Assembly: GCF_000169335.1 (NCBI RefSeq)
Contig: NZ_AAXW01000067.1
Span: 1-23,873, forward strand
From: Crocosphaera chwakensis CCY0110
GTDB lineage: Bacteria; Cyanobacteriota; Cyanobacteriia; Cyanobacteriales; Microcystaceae
Length of the DNA: 23,873 bases
Direction of reading: 5' to 3'
The position numbers and the translations under genes were made by a program. The notes under the pieces were generated by a model. That model was not told the origin of the DNA and ran no database searches. It saw nothing but the letters and a program-made list of their open reading frames with translations. Below, piece by piece: positions 7,332 to 14,492 of the stretch (its first letter is position 1; each line of letters opens with the position of its first letter).

Positions 7332-7871
7332 ATGACCCAATCAAATCATACCCTTTGGAATATTTCTCAAGAAATCATTGAATTAGAAAACTTAATCAAT
7401 CAACTTCAAGAGTCCGAAGAGTTAAACGAAGAAGAAAAAGAAGTTAAAATCAATCAACTATTTTCTAATTGGCTAAATGCTGACACACAATTTGATGAAA
7501 AAGCTGAAAAAGTTGCTCATTATATTAAGTATCTAGAAGCAATAACAGAAGCGCGAAAAGCTGAAGCAAAACGTATCAGAGTTTTAGCAAGTATGAGCGA
7601 AAAACAAGGAGATAAATTAAGAAAGTATCTTATTAAGGAAATGCAACGAGTTAACAAAACAAAAATTGAGGGTGTGACTTGTAAATTATCCATGCGAAAA
7701 AAACAACCCAGTATTTGTTTAAAAGTAGAACCAGAAGAACTTCCCGATGAATTTAAACGGGTGAAAATTGAACCTAATTTAACAGAAATAAGAAAAGCCC
7801 TCAAATCTGAAAAAGACATTGATTGGGCTTTTTTTGACGACGATGAAGACTATAGCTTAACGATTAAATGA
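7332..7871 (+). CDS. Siphovirus Gp157-family protein
   Basis: The product has 179 residues, usual for the family. A strong ribosome binding site (GAGG) lies seven bases before the ATG. The N-terminal ~100 residues are a long charged helix with the family pattern (LENLINQLQESEELNEEEKE, then a KAEKVAHYIKYLEA core and AEAKRIRVLASMSEKQGDKL). A short beta region follows (KIEGVTCKLSMRKKQPSICL), then the close LPDEFKRVKIEPNLTEIRKA. Gp157 proteins are encoded by phages and have been linked to phage resistance in streptococci. No other phage gene is visible here, so this is an orphan, perhaps a prophage leftover or a gene kept by the host. Confidence 0.85.
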   Translation: MTQSNHTLWNISQEIIELENLINQLQESEELNEEEKEVKINQLFSNWLNADTQFDEKAEKVAHYIKYLEAITEARKAEAKRIRVLASMSEKQGDKLRKYLIKEMQRVNKTKIEGVTCKLSMRKKQPSICLKVEPEELPDEFKRVKIEPNLTEIRKALKSEKDIDWAFFDDDEDYSLTIK

Positions 7872-7880
7872 ATCTGCAAT

Positions 7881-7997
7881 TGTCATTCCGAGGAAACGAG
7901 GAATCTCCGCAACATCTTAACCCTAATAACCTAATAAGTAGTTCGATAGAAGGCAACAGGATAGAAAACGCTTGTTTTGCCTATTGCCTATTGCCTG
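7881..7997. repeat. Dispersed repeat fragment and three heptamers abutting the ilvB stop
   Basis: TGTCATTCCGAGGAAACGAG at 7881-7900, followed by GAATCTCCGC, is a relative of the GTCATTGCGAGG repeat at 5003. At 7977-7997 there are three tandem heptamers, TTGCCTA, TTGCCTA and TTGCCTG, ending at the base before the ilvB stop codon (TAG read on minus at 7998-8000). Confidence 0.6.
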
Positions 7998-9857
7998 CTA
8001 GATTTTTGTGCCACATTCGGGACAAAACTTGTTAGTAACGGGGTTATCCGTACCACAGTAAGTACAACGAATTAACTCTGTCATCAACTCGGAAGACTTT
8101 AACTCAGGAAGTCCGATCATTTGAGCGTTGCTTTTTCCAGGTGCAACCATCGGATAACAATTTTCATCCCGTTTCACATGAACATCCATCAAAACAGGGC
8201 CATCATGAGCTAACATTTCAGCCACTGCACCAGCTAATTGAGAATGCTCTCTAACGGTAATTCCTTTAATACCAAACGCTTTAGCCAACAATTCAAAATC
8301 AGGCATTCCTGTCTGCATATTAGACGAAGAATAACGCTCACCGAAAAAGGTTTGTTGCCATTGGCGCACCATTCCCTGCCAACCATTGTTAATAATGATA
8401 GTTTTAGCAGCAATATTATACTGGGATAATGTTGCTAACTCCTGAAGGTTCATCTGAAAACTGGCATCCCCACTAATACAGATAACCTCTTCTTCTGGTA
8501 AAGCAACTTTAACCCCCAGAGCAGCAGGCATTCCGTAACCCATCGTTCCTAACCCTGCGCTAGAAATCCAACGACGAGGCCCATTATTTAAAAATTGTGC
8601 GGCCCACATTTGATGTTGTCCTACATCCGTAGTGTAGTAAGCATGAGGAGCCTGACGACCCACTTCTACAATCACCTCTTGAGGGGAAATGCTATGGTCA
8701 TAATGAGGCGCAGTGAGGGGATATTGTTCACGCCAACGATTGATCCGATTTAACCAGGGTGTGGTTTTTTCAGCATCGAGAGGAACATCAATTTCCCGCG
8801 ATCGCTGTAATAATTGTTCTAATACCTGACGCACATCTCCCACGATGGGAACTTCAGGCAGTCTATTTTTACCCACTTCTGCTGGATCGATATCGATGTG
8901 AATGACTCTAGCACGGGAGGCAAACTCCTCTAATTTTCCCGTCACGCGATCGTCAAATCGTGATCCCACCGCGATCAATAAATCACACTCACTCACCGCA
9001 AAGTTAGCGTAAGCAGTGCCGTGCATCCCTAACATTCCCACGGATAAAGGGTGATGTTCATCAAAGGAACCAATTCCCATCAATGTCGTGGTCACAGGAA
9101 TTTGAAAGCGTTCGGCCAATTCTTGAACTTGAGCGTGAGCATTAGCTGCGATCGCTCCTCCTCCAACATACAATAAAGGACGTTCTGAAACTTCAATTAA
9201 AGATAAAGCTGCATTAATTTGACGGGGGTTCCCTTTCACTGTGGGACGATACCCTGGTAACTTAACTTGACCGGGTTCAACGGGAATATAGTCACATTCT
9301 TCTAAACCCACATCTTTGGGAACATCGATCAATACAGGGCCAGGCCGTCCGGTGCTGGCAATATGAAACGCTTCGGCCACAATACTGGCCATATCTTCAG
9401 CATTACGCACCACATAAGAATGTTTAACAATGGGCAGAGTGATGCCAAAAATATCCGTTTCTTGGAACGCATCGCTACCAATGGCTGCTCTGGCGACTTG
9501 TCCCGTTACCACTACCATCGGAATTGAATCGAGGTGTGCTGTGGCAATACCTGTTACTAAGTTGGTTGCCCCCGGTCCGGAGGTTCCGAAACAGACTCCC
9601 ACTTTACCCGTAGCGCGAGCGTAACCATCGGCAGCATGGGAAGCACCTTGTTCGTGGCGCACTAGGAAATGTTGAATATCTCCCCTCGCTTCGGCTCGGT
9701 ATAATTCATCGTAGATGGGGAGAATGGCTCCTCCTGGATAGCCAAAAATGTGTTTAACACCGTGACGTACCAAACTATCGATTAAGGCATACGCCCCCGT
9801 CTGGCGTTGAGGAGTTTCTGCTAAGGGTGGAGTTATTTTTGCTATTGAAGAAACCAC
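7998..9857 (-). CDS. ilvB: Acetolactate synthase large subunit with C-terminal zinc ribbon
   Basis: The enzyme makes acetolactate or acetohydroxybutyrate, the first common step of branched-chain amino acid synthesis, using ThDP and FAD. It has 619 residues. The start is a GTG at 9857; an in-frame stop lies seven codons upstream and no ATG is available. Catalytic Glu69 is in RHEQGASHAADGYARATGK. The ThDP motif is GDASFQMN...IINNGWQGMVRQWQ. The middle domain (MLGMHGTAYAN, VGSRFDDRVTGK, HIDIDPAEVGKN) is typical of AHAS rather than other ThDP oxidases. The last ~25 residues add a zinc-ribbon motif, C598-x2-C601-x10-C612-x2-C615. The regulatory subunit gene ilvN is not adjacent. Confidence 0.95.
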   Translation of the reverse strand: MVSSIAKITPPLAETPQRQTGAYALIDSLVRHGVKHIFGYPGGAILPIYDELYRAEARGDIQHFLVRHEQGASHAADGYARATGKVGVCFGTSGPGATNLVTGIATAHLDSIPMVVVTGQVARAAIGSDAFQETDIFGITLPIVKHSYVVRNAEDMASIVAEAFHIASTGRPGPVLIDVPKDVGLEECDYIPVEPGQVKLPGYRPTVKGNPRQINAALSLIEVSERPLLYVGGGAIAANAHAQVQELAERFQIPVTTTLMGIGSFDEHHPLSVGMLGMHGTAYANFAVSECDLLIAVGSRFDDRVTGKLEEFASRARVIHIDIDPAEVGKNRLPEVPIVGDVRQVLEQLLQRSREIDVPLDAEKTTPWLNRINRWREQYPLTAPHYDHSISPQEVIVEVGRQAPHAYYTTDVGQHQMWAAQFLNNGPRRWISSAGLGTMGYGMPAALGVKVALPEEEVICISGDASFQMNLQELATLSQYNIAAKTIIINNGWQGMVRQWQQTFFGERYSSSNMQTGMPDFELLAKAFGIKGITVREHSQLAGAVAEMLAHDGPVLMDVHVKRDENCYPMVAPGKSNAQMIGLPELKSSELMTELIRCTYCGTDNPVTNKFCPECGTKI

Positions 9858-9959
9858 AGGGCAAACCGTCTCACTTACTTAATATCTATCTATATCTTCT
9901 ATTTTAGTTATGTTGTCTCCCTTATAACATAAAAAATTTCAACATTTATATGGGATGTC

Positions 9960-10015
9960 AGGAGGTAGGATGTAGGAGGCAGAAGGCAGGGGGTAGGAGT
10001 CAGGAGGCAGAATAG
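9960..10015. repeat. Degenerate heptanucleotide tandem repeat (STRR-like), eight units
   Basis: Eight consecutive seven-base units vary around AGGAGGC (AGGAGGT, AGGATGT, AGGAGGC, AGAAGGC and so on). Such short tandemly repeated heptamers are a known feature of cyanobacterial intergenic DNA. The 9858-10155 gap between divergent ilvB and the NACHT gene otherwise shows only AT-rich sequence that must hold the ilvB promoter, plus the palindrome at 10128. Confidence 0.8.
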
Positions 10016-10127
10016 GTTAAGAATTCTTGAAGAATATTGATATTCTCTCTTACATCTCTTTTATCCTTGAAATTAAAATAATTTTAGTTAACTGAGCCAG
10101 CATAATTAAACATTAAACTATTGTAGG

Positions 10128-10142
10128 GTGGGCATTGCCCAC
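10128..10142. repeat. GTGGGCATTGCCCAC dispersed palindrome
   Basis: This is a 15-base palindrome with a single central base, within the longer element GTAGGGTGGGCATTGCCCAC that I recognise as a common dispersed cyanobacterial repeat. It lies just before the NACHT-GUN4 gene and supplies a spurious in-frame TTG at 10135. Confidence 0.65.
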
Positions 10143-10155
10143 AATAATCTCTTGT

Positions 10156-12423
10156 ATGAATAACGAACCATCATCAAAACCGATTCAAAAAGCTGTAAAA
10201 ATAATTCTCGGATATGCTCCTTTAGGTACGTCTGGTTTTGCTTTAGTATCTTCGATTATTAACTCTGATTTTGGAAATGCTCTTATTACTGTTCCTTCAA
10301 CAGCATTATCCACTATTTGGGCAGCTTCTTCTCAAGGGTTTTTAGATCGATTAACGGAAATTTATAGCGAAGAAGGGAAAAAAGGTGCTGATAGATTTAA
10401 ACGAATTCAGGATAGTTTTACTGAAGCAATAAAATGGCAATTAGCAGCAACAGATGATAACTATTTAAAATGCCAAGGTAACGAATGTGTTCAATACAAA
10501 ACTGAAGGACTAAATAATATTTTTCGTCCTCAATTAAAAGATGTTTTTGTATCTCTGGAATTAAGTGGAAACTTTTTACGTAACTCAGATGGACAAAATT
10601 TACCCCTATCGCCCGGATTTTCTTGGGAGAATCAACTGACAAAACAAATGCTATCTAAAGAAGGGTTAAGTATTTGGCATATCCTCAAAAAAGCATCTAA
10701 AAATACTTTGTATCGTTCCTTAATTATTCAAGCTTGGGGAGGATATGGAAAAACGACCTTACTGCGTCATGTCACTTATATTTATACTCACAAACTCTAT
10801 CAAAAAAAAGCTTATAATGCTCCTAAATTATTACCCGTATTGCTCTATTTAAGAACATGGCAAGAAGTCATTGCTATAACTAAAGAACTTGACTTACCCA
10901 CTTTAATCGAAAAGCATCATCTTCCGAATCTTCCCCAAGGAAAAGACCTGAAGTTACCGCCCAACTGGGCAAAAAATCATCTCGATAAAGGGGATATGTT
11001 AATTATGTTTGATGGGTTTGATGAGGTTAAAGAAGACTGGCAAAAATCGGTCAGTGAATGGATAGGAAACTGTCTAAAAAATTATCCTAAAACCTTCTTT
11101 ATTCTTACCTCTCGACCGGCTGCTTATGGTCAATATCAATCAGAAAATAGACCTAATACTAACCTATTTGTAAAACCCTTTACCTTAGAACAACAAGAAA
11201 GATTTTTACAACGGTGGTATTTAAGTAAAGAACGTCATTTAACTGATAAACCAGATGAACCTATTGTTAAAGCAGAAGCTGATAGAAAAGCCTCTAGTTT
11301 AGTAGCACAGATTAAACCCAAAGAAGGAGAAACAACCTCCCTGAGTGATTTTGCTAAAAATCCTCTCTTGTTAAATATGATTGTTAACTTACATTCTTCC
11401 TATCCTGATGGTAAACTACCTCAAGGAAGAGCAGATTTATATCGTTCTATTGTTCGCTTACAGTTAGGAGAAAGACCCTTATCCCGACAAATTGATATGC
11501 TTCTAGAACCGAATGAAAGTCAGCAAATTTTACAACAGTTGGCTTTATTTATGGTTCAAAAAAATTTAACTAAAATTGATCCAGAATATTTACAAGAAAA
11601 ACTTAAAGAATATATCCAATTAATAGATGAATCTATCTCAAGTCAAGACTTTCTCAAAAAAATTGAAGAAGTTAGTGAATTATTAGTTAAAGTGGATGAT
11701 CAATATGAATTTGCTCATAAAAGCTTTCAAGAATATTTAGCAGCAGCAGAAATAAAACGCACTCAACAAGAAGATTTACTACTACAATATTGGCAAGATC
11801 AATGGTGGAAAGCAATTATTATTCTTTATGTTGCACAACTGAGAAACCCTAGTGCTTTTATTCGTCGTCTCATTCAGTTTAAACACCCTCAAGCAGTCTC
11901 CTTAGCTTATGAATGTCTCAAAGAAACCTCTCGTCAAATCGATTTTGAAATAGAAACAGAAGTAAGATATGCGCGTTACCAAAAACTAGAAGAACTACTC
12001 AAAAATCAACAATTTAAAGACGCTGACTATGAAACCTATCGCTTGATGATTGAAACCGTTGGTAAAGAAGAAAGACAATATTTTGACCCCGAAGACTTTG
12101 ATACGTTCCCCGGTGAGGAGTTACGCACCATCGATCAACTTTGGGTTAAATATAGTAAGGGTAAGTTTGGCTTCAGTGTCCAGAAAAAAATCTATGTAGA
12201 TAAACTAGGAGGGACAAGAAACTATAATGAAAAAATCTGGTATGAGTTCTGCGATCGTGTCGGTTGGAGAAAAGGAGGAGACTATGTGAGTTACTCAGAC
12301 CTTACCTTTGAATTAATCGATACTACACCTGTGGGACACCTACCTTTTTTAAGGGAGAGCACTTCCCTTTTTAGAGGGGATTTGGGTAGTCTCTTCTCTC
12401 GTGCAAAGACTTGTCACCTGTAA
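10156..12423 (+). CDS. NACHT NTPase (STAND) fused to a C-terminal GUN4 domain
   Basis: The product has 755 residues from the ATG at 10156; an upstream TTG lies inside a repeat and is rejected. The N-terminus has two weak hydrophobic stretches (~17-50), possibly a membrane hairpin. The NACHT core follows: Walker A in WGGYGKTTLLR (~194-204), Walker B in DMLIMFDGFDEV (280-291) with the acidic pair typical of NACHT, an arginine-sensor-like LTSRPAAYG, NPLLLNMIV and the winged-helix marker YEFAHKSFQEYLAA. Residues ~604-730 match GUN4: YQKLEELL, a long helix with DADYETYRLM, LRTIDQLWVKYSKGKFGFSV, an aromatic CDRVGW turn, YSDLTFEL and GHLP. GUN4 binds tetrapyrroles and activates Mg-chelatase. Here it is probably the sensor of a signal-transducing NTPase; that is inference. 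A dispersed repeat is read in frame after GHLP. Confidence 0.9.
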   Translation: MNNEPSSKPIQKAVKIILGYAPLGTSGFALVSSIINSDFGNALITVPSTALSTIWAASSQGFLDRLTEIYSEEGKKGADRFKRIQDSFTEAIKWQLAATDDNYLKCQGNECVQYKTEGLNNIFRPQLKDVFVSLELSGNFLRNSDGQNLPLSPGFSWENQLTKQMLSKEGLSIWHILKKASKNTLYRSLIIQAWGGYGKTTLLRHVTYIYTHKLYQKKAYNAPKLLPVLLYLRTWQEVIAITKELDLPTLIEKHHLPNLPQGKDLKLPPNWAKNHLDKGDMLIMFDGFDEVKEDWQKSVSEWIGNCLKNYPKTFFILTSRPAAYGQYQSENRPNTNLFVKPFTLEQQERFLQRWYLSKERHLTDKPDEPIVKAEADRKASSLVAQIKPKEGETTSLSDFAKNPLLLNMIVNLHSSYPDGKLPQGRADLYRSIVRLQLGERPLSRQIDMLLEPNESQQILQQLALFMVQKNLTKIDPEYLQEKLKEYIQLIDESISSQDFLKKIEEVSELLVKVDDQYEFAHKSFQEYLAAAEIKRTQQEDLLLQYWQDQWWKAIIILYVAQLRNPSAFIRRLIQFKHPQAVSLAYECLKETSRQIDFEIETEVRYARYQKLEELLKNQQFKDADYETYRLMIETVGKEERQYFDPEDFDTFPGEELRTIDQLWVKYSKGKFGFSVQKKIYVDKLGGTRNYNEKIWYEFCDRVGWRKGGDYVSYSDLTFELIDTTPVGHLPFLRESTSLFRGDLGSLFSRAKTCHL
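12340..12389. repeat. Hairpin repeat read in frame near the end of the NACHT-GUN4 gene
   Basis: The outer arms CTACC (12340-12344) and GGTAG (12385-12389) enclose an inner stem AAGGGA/TCCCTT with a seven-base loop, followed by an AGAGGGGATTTGGG block typical of dispersed cyanobacterial repeats. It is translated as FLRESTSLFRGDLG, between the GHLP end of GUN4 and a terminal SLFSRAKTCHL that looks like a normal GUN4-family tail. Confidence 0.55.
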
Positions 12424-12429
12424 GACGCG

Positions 12430-12485
12430 CTTCGCAAAGGCAAGCCCTTCGGGAAGTTAAAAGTTAAAAGGCAAAAGTCAAAAGT
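12430..12485. repeat. Left arm of inverted heptamer repeat flanking the S23 gene
   Basis: A GCGCTTCGC and CCCTTCGGGAAG block (latter 12445-12456) runs into tandem heptamers AGTTAAA, AGTTAAA, AGGCAAA and AGTCAAA (12455-12482). The same elements occur in inverted order and orientation at 12909-12947. Confidence 0.75.
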
Positions 12486-12541
12486 GTTTATTAATATTGA
12501 AAAATTAGCTATCATAATATTATTATGAACTAATAAAGTTG

Positions 12542-12907
12542 ATGAGTAATAAGACTTCTATTCCTGAAAGAACTTTTAAGTTTGCTGTTAGAATAACTAA
12601 GTTATGTAACTATTTAGATAAACAGCCTGGAACTCCACGTTTATTAGCTTCTCAATTGTTCAGATCAGGAACTTCAATAGGAGCAAATATAGAAGAATCT
12701 CAATCAGCAGAAAGTGCAAGAGATTTTATCAGTAAACAATTAATATCACTTAAGGAAGCAAGAGAAACAAGATATTGGCTTAAACTATTAATTAAATCTG
12801 AGTTAATTCCCGAAGAAAAAATATTTAGTATTCTCAATGAATGTGAAGAGTTAATCAAAATTATCGCTAAATCAATTGTTACTAAAAAAGAAAACTTAAA
12901 AAATTAA
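12542..12907 (+). CDS. Four-helix-bundle protein (23S rRNA intervening-sequence/S23 family)
   Basis: The product has 121 residues, the family's usual size. It shows the S23 pattern: FKFAVRITKLCNYL, then ASQLFRSGTSIGANIEESQS (the conserved R-S-xx-S-I-xxN-xxE-xxx core), FISKQLISLKEARETRYWL and an acidic LNECEELIKIIAKS helix. The ATG at 12542 is preferred over an overlapping TTG at 12539. Relatives include rRNA intervening-sequence proteins and Avd of diversity-generating retroelements. No reverse transcriptase or rRNA is near, so this is a stand-alone copy of unknown function. It sits alone between inverted heptamer arms; the right arm begins two bases after its stop. Confidence 0.88.
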   Translation: MSNKTSIPERTFKFAVRITKLCNYLDKQPGTPRLLASQLFRSGTSIGANIEESQSAESARDFISKQLISLKEARETRYWLKLLIKSELIPEEKIFSILNECEELIKIIAKSIVTKKENLKN

Positions 12908-12908
12908 T

Positions 12909-12947
12909 TTTTGACTTTTGACTTTTGCCTTTTGACTTCCCGAAGGG
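12909..12947. repeat. Right arm of inverted heptamer repeat flanking the S23 gene
   Basis: Heptamers TTTTGAC, TTTTGAC, TTTTGCC and TTTTGAC (12909-12936) are followed by TTCCCGAAGGG (12937-12947). This is the reverse complement of the left arm apart from unit number and a few substitutions. Confidence 0.75.
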
Positions 12948-12948
12948 T

Positions 12949-13251
12949 GTTTTACAATTAATAGAGAAAATCCTAGTCTATAAACTGCCATTAATTAGTC
13001 GTCAGGAGATAGAAAAAATGTTTAGTTTAAACGATCTCAGAGAGACAAAAGTCTATCAAGAAGCATTAGAAGAAGGAATAGAACAAGGAAGACAAGAGGG
13101 ACGACAAGAAGGGAGACAAGAAGGAGAATTAGCTGCTAAAATTGCCTCTATTCCTCGCTTATTTTTATTAGGGTTAACTGTAGAACAAATTGCTCAAGCA
13201 TTAGAGTTAGACATTGAACAAGTTAGAAACATTATAGAATCTAATTCTTAA
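12949..13251 (+). pseudogene. 3' remnant of a DUF2887/Rpn-type nuclease-transposase gene
   Basis: About 100 codons read LQLIEKILVYKLP, ISRQEIEKMFSLNDLRETKV, YQEALEEGIEQGRQEGRQEG and a C-terminal helix-turn segment LGLTVEQIAQALELDIEQVR. This is the C-terminal half of DUF2887/Rpn-like PD-(D/E)XK proteins, including the low-complexity EGRQEG repeat. The N-terminal nuclease core is missing. Homology begins exactly where the repeat arm ends (12947). The only upstream start is a TTG inside the heptamers, so this is judged a decapitated gene. The first half is not elsewhere in the window. Confidence 0.7.
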
Positions 13252-13302
13252 GCGATCTCGAAGAGATCCGCGTAGCGGTGCGCTTATTATTGTCGACAAT
13301 AA
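13252..13302. promoter_or_regulatory. GC-rich repeat and perfect 16-bp palindrome upstream of the GntR gene
   Basis: GCGATCTCGAAGAGATCCGC and CGTAGCGGTGCGC form a dispersed-repeat-like block. Next to it, TTATTGTCGACAATAA at 13287-13302 is a perfect 16-base palindrome, about 116 bases before the GntR start. Its size and symmetry suit an operator for a dimeric winged-helix regulator, so autoregulation is possible. It may also be part of the repeat. The remaining gap to 13418 has a weak heptamer run (AGTTAAA, AGTTAGA). Confidence 0.4.
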
Positions 13303-13418
13303 ACATTAATAATTTTACAAGTTAAAAGTTAGAAGTAAAAAATAACTTCAATTCCGAGGAACGATTCACGGTAAAATAATGTCCATTAATTTAATATCGT
13401 TTGCCCGGCGTGGCCGCT

Positions 13419-14402
13419 ATGCTTCAGTTCAAAATACAATCCGATAGTGATATTCCCGCGTCTAAACAACTGTTTGATCAGATTCGATTTGCGATCGCTT
13501 CTCGGCAATATCCCCCTGGCCACCGTTTACCGAGTACCCGTCAACTCGCTACGATGACGGGATTACACCGTAATACTATCAGTAAAGTTTATCAACAACT
13601 CGAAGAAGCCGGCCTCGTCGAATCTATCGCTGGTTCAGGAATCTATGTCAAAGCGCAAAATAACGAAGATATTTCCTTTCCTGAGTCTCCTTTATTCACT
13701 GAATATATCGAAGAAAGTCAACTGGTTTATAAAAGCTTAGATGAACTGCTAAAACAAGGGTTAACCCTTTCCCAAGCGAAAGAGTTATTTTTAGCCGTCA
13801 TCGATTGGCGGTTACGCTGTAGCGCAGAAGTGATCGTTACCGTTCCCAGTCGTGATATGGGTGCTGGCGAACTGATTTTACAAGAATTAGAAAAAGCACT
13901 GGCCATTCCTGTCGAATTAGTATCCATCGAAGATTTGGATCAAGTTTTAGCGCAAAAAGAATCTGCCACTGTGGTCACTAGCCGTTATTTTATTCCTGAA
14001 GCCGAATTAATTGCCTCTCCCCATGCAACCCGTGTTTTTCCCATCGATATCTACGATTATGCCAAAGAATTAGCCATGATTAAAGAATTACCGAAAGATA
14101 CTCGTTTAGGCATTGTGAGTTTAAGTCCAGGAATTATTCGCGTCGCAGAAATTCTCATCCATAGTTTACGGGGAGATGATTTATTATTAATCACCGCACA
14201 AGCAAGCGATCGCCGTCAACTCTTAACTTTAGCGCGATCGGCACAAACCATTATGAGTGATCCAGCTAGTTATTCTCTGGTTAAAGAAGCCATTCTCGCG
14301 GTTAGAGAAGATTTAATTCGTCCCCCAGATGTTATTTGTTCTGAATATTATATCGGAGAAAAGTCGATTAATCTTTTAAAACGTGAATTAGGACTGGGGT
14401 AA
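13419..14402 (+). CDS. GntR-family transcriptional regulator
   Basis: The product has 327 residues from the ATG at 13419; an upstream TTG at 13401 would add six residues. The first ~75 residues are a classic GntR winged helix: PASKQLFDQIRFAIASRQYP, GHRLPSTRQLATMTGLHRNT and VYQQLEEAGLVESIAGSGIY. The C-terminal ~230 residues do not look like FadR, HutC or MocR effector domains. They have alternating strands and helices with a repeated VTVPSRDMG / IVSLSPGIIRVAEIL pattern, as in periplasmic-binding-like or UTRA-distinct cyanobacterial GntR proteins. The effector is unknown. It precedes the deacetylase-like gene by ~90 bases on the same strand. Confidence 0.9.
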   Translation: MLQFKIQSDSDIPASKQLFDQIRFAIASRQYPPGHRLPSTRQLATMTGLHRNTISKVYQQLEEAGLVESIAGSGIYVKAQNNEDISFPESPLFTEYIEESQLVYKSLDELLKQGLTLSQAKELFLAVIDWRLRCSAEVIVTVPSRDMGAGELILQELEKALAIPVELVSIEDLDQVLAQKESATVVTSRYFIPEAELIASPHATRVFPIDIYDYAKELAMIKELPKDTRLGIVSLSPGIIRVAEILIHSLRGDDLLLITAQASDRRQLLTLARSAQTIMSDPASYSLVKEAILAVREDLIRPPDVICSEYYIGEKSINLLKRELGLG

Positions 14403-14434
14403 ACAATGATTCAGTGAAAAGTGATCAATAATGA

Positions 14435-14448
14435 ATAGTTAACTATTA
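14435..14448. repeat. 14-bp perfect palindrome between gntR-type gene and deacetylase gene
   Basis: AATAGTTAACTATT is a perfect palindrome 45 bases before the deacetylase start. It may be a regulatory site for that gene or a piece of a dispersed AT-rich repeat. No sequence similarity to the 16-base palindrome upstream of the regulator is evident. Confidence 0.3.
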
Positions 14449-14492
14449 CCCTCGTGATATCGTTGTTTTGATCCTTTTAAATGGGATTAACC

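Noticed and set aside
8238..8429. Plus-strand open frames inside ilvB (also 9430-9624) and inside other genes
   Set aside because: They are antisense shadows of well-supported genes with no recognisable protein features.
9960..10015. CRISPR array
   Set aside because: Units are seven bases with no spacers; it is a tandem heptamer repeat.
10135..10155. TTG start giving seven extra residues on the NACHT-GUN4 protein
   Set aside because: The TTG lies inside the GTGGGCATTGCCCAC dispersed palindrome; the ATG at 10156 starts the conserved part.
12925..12948. TTG start for a complete small EGRQEG-repeat protein
   Set aside because: The start codon and first codons are heptamer repeat DNA; only the C-terminal half of the family is present.
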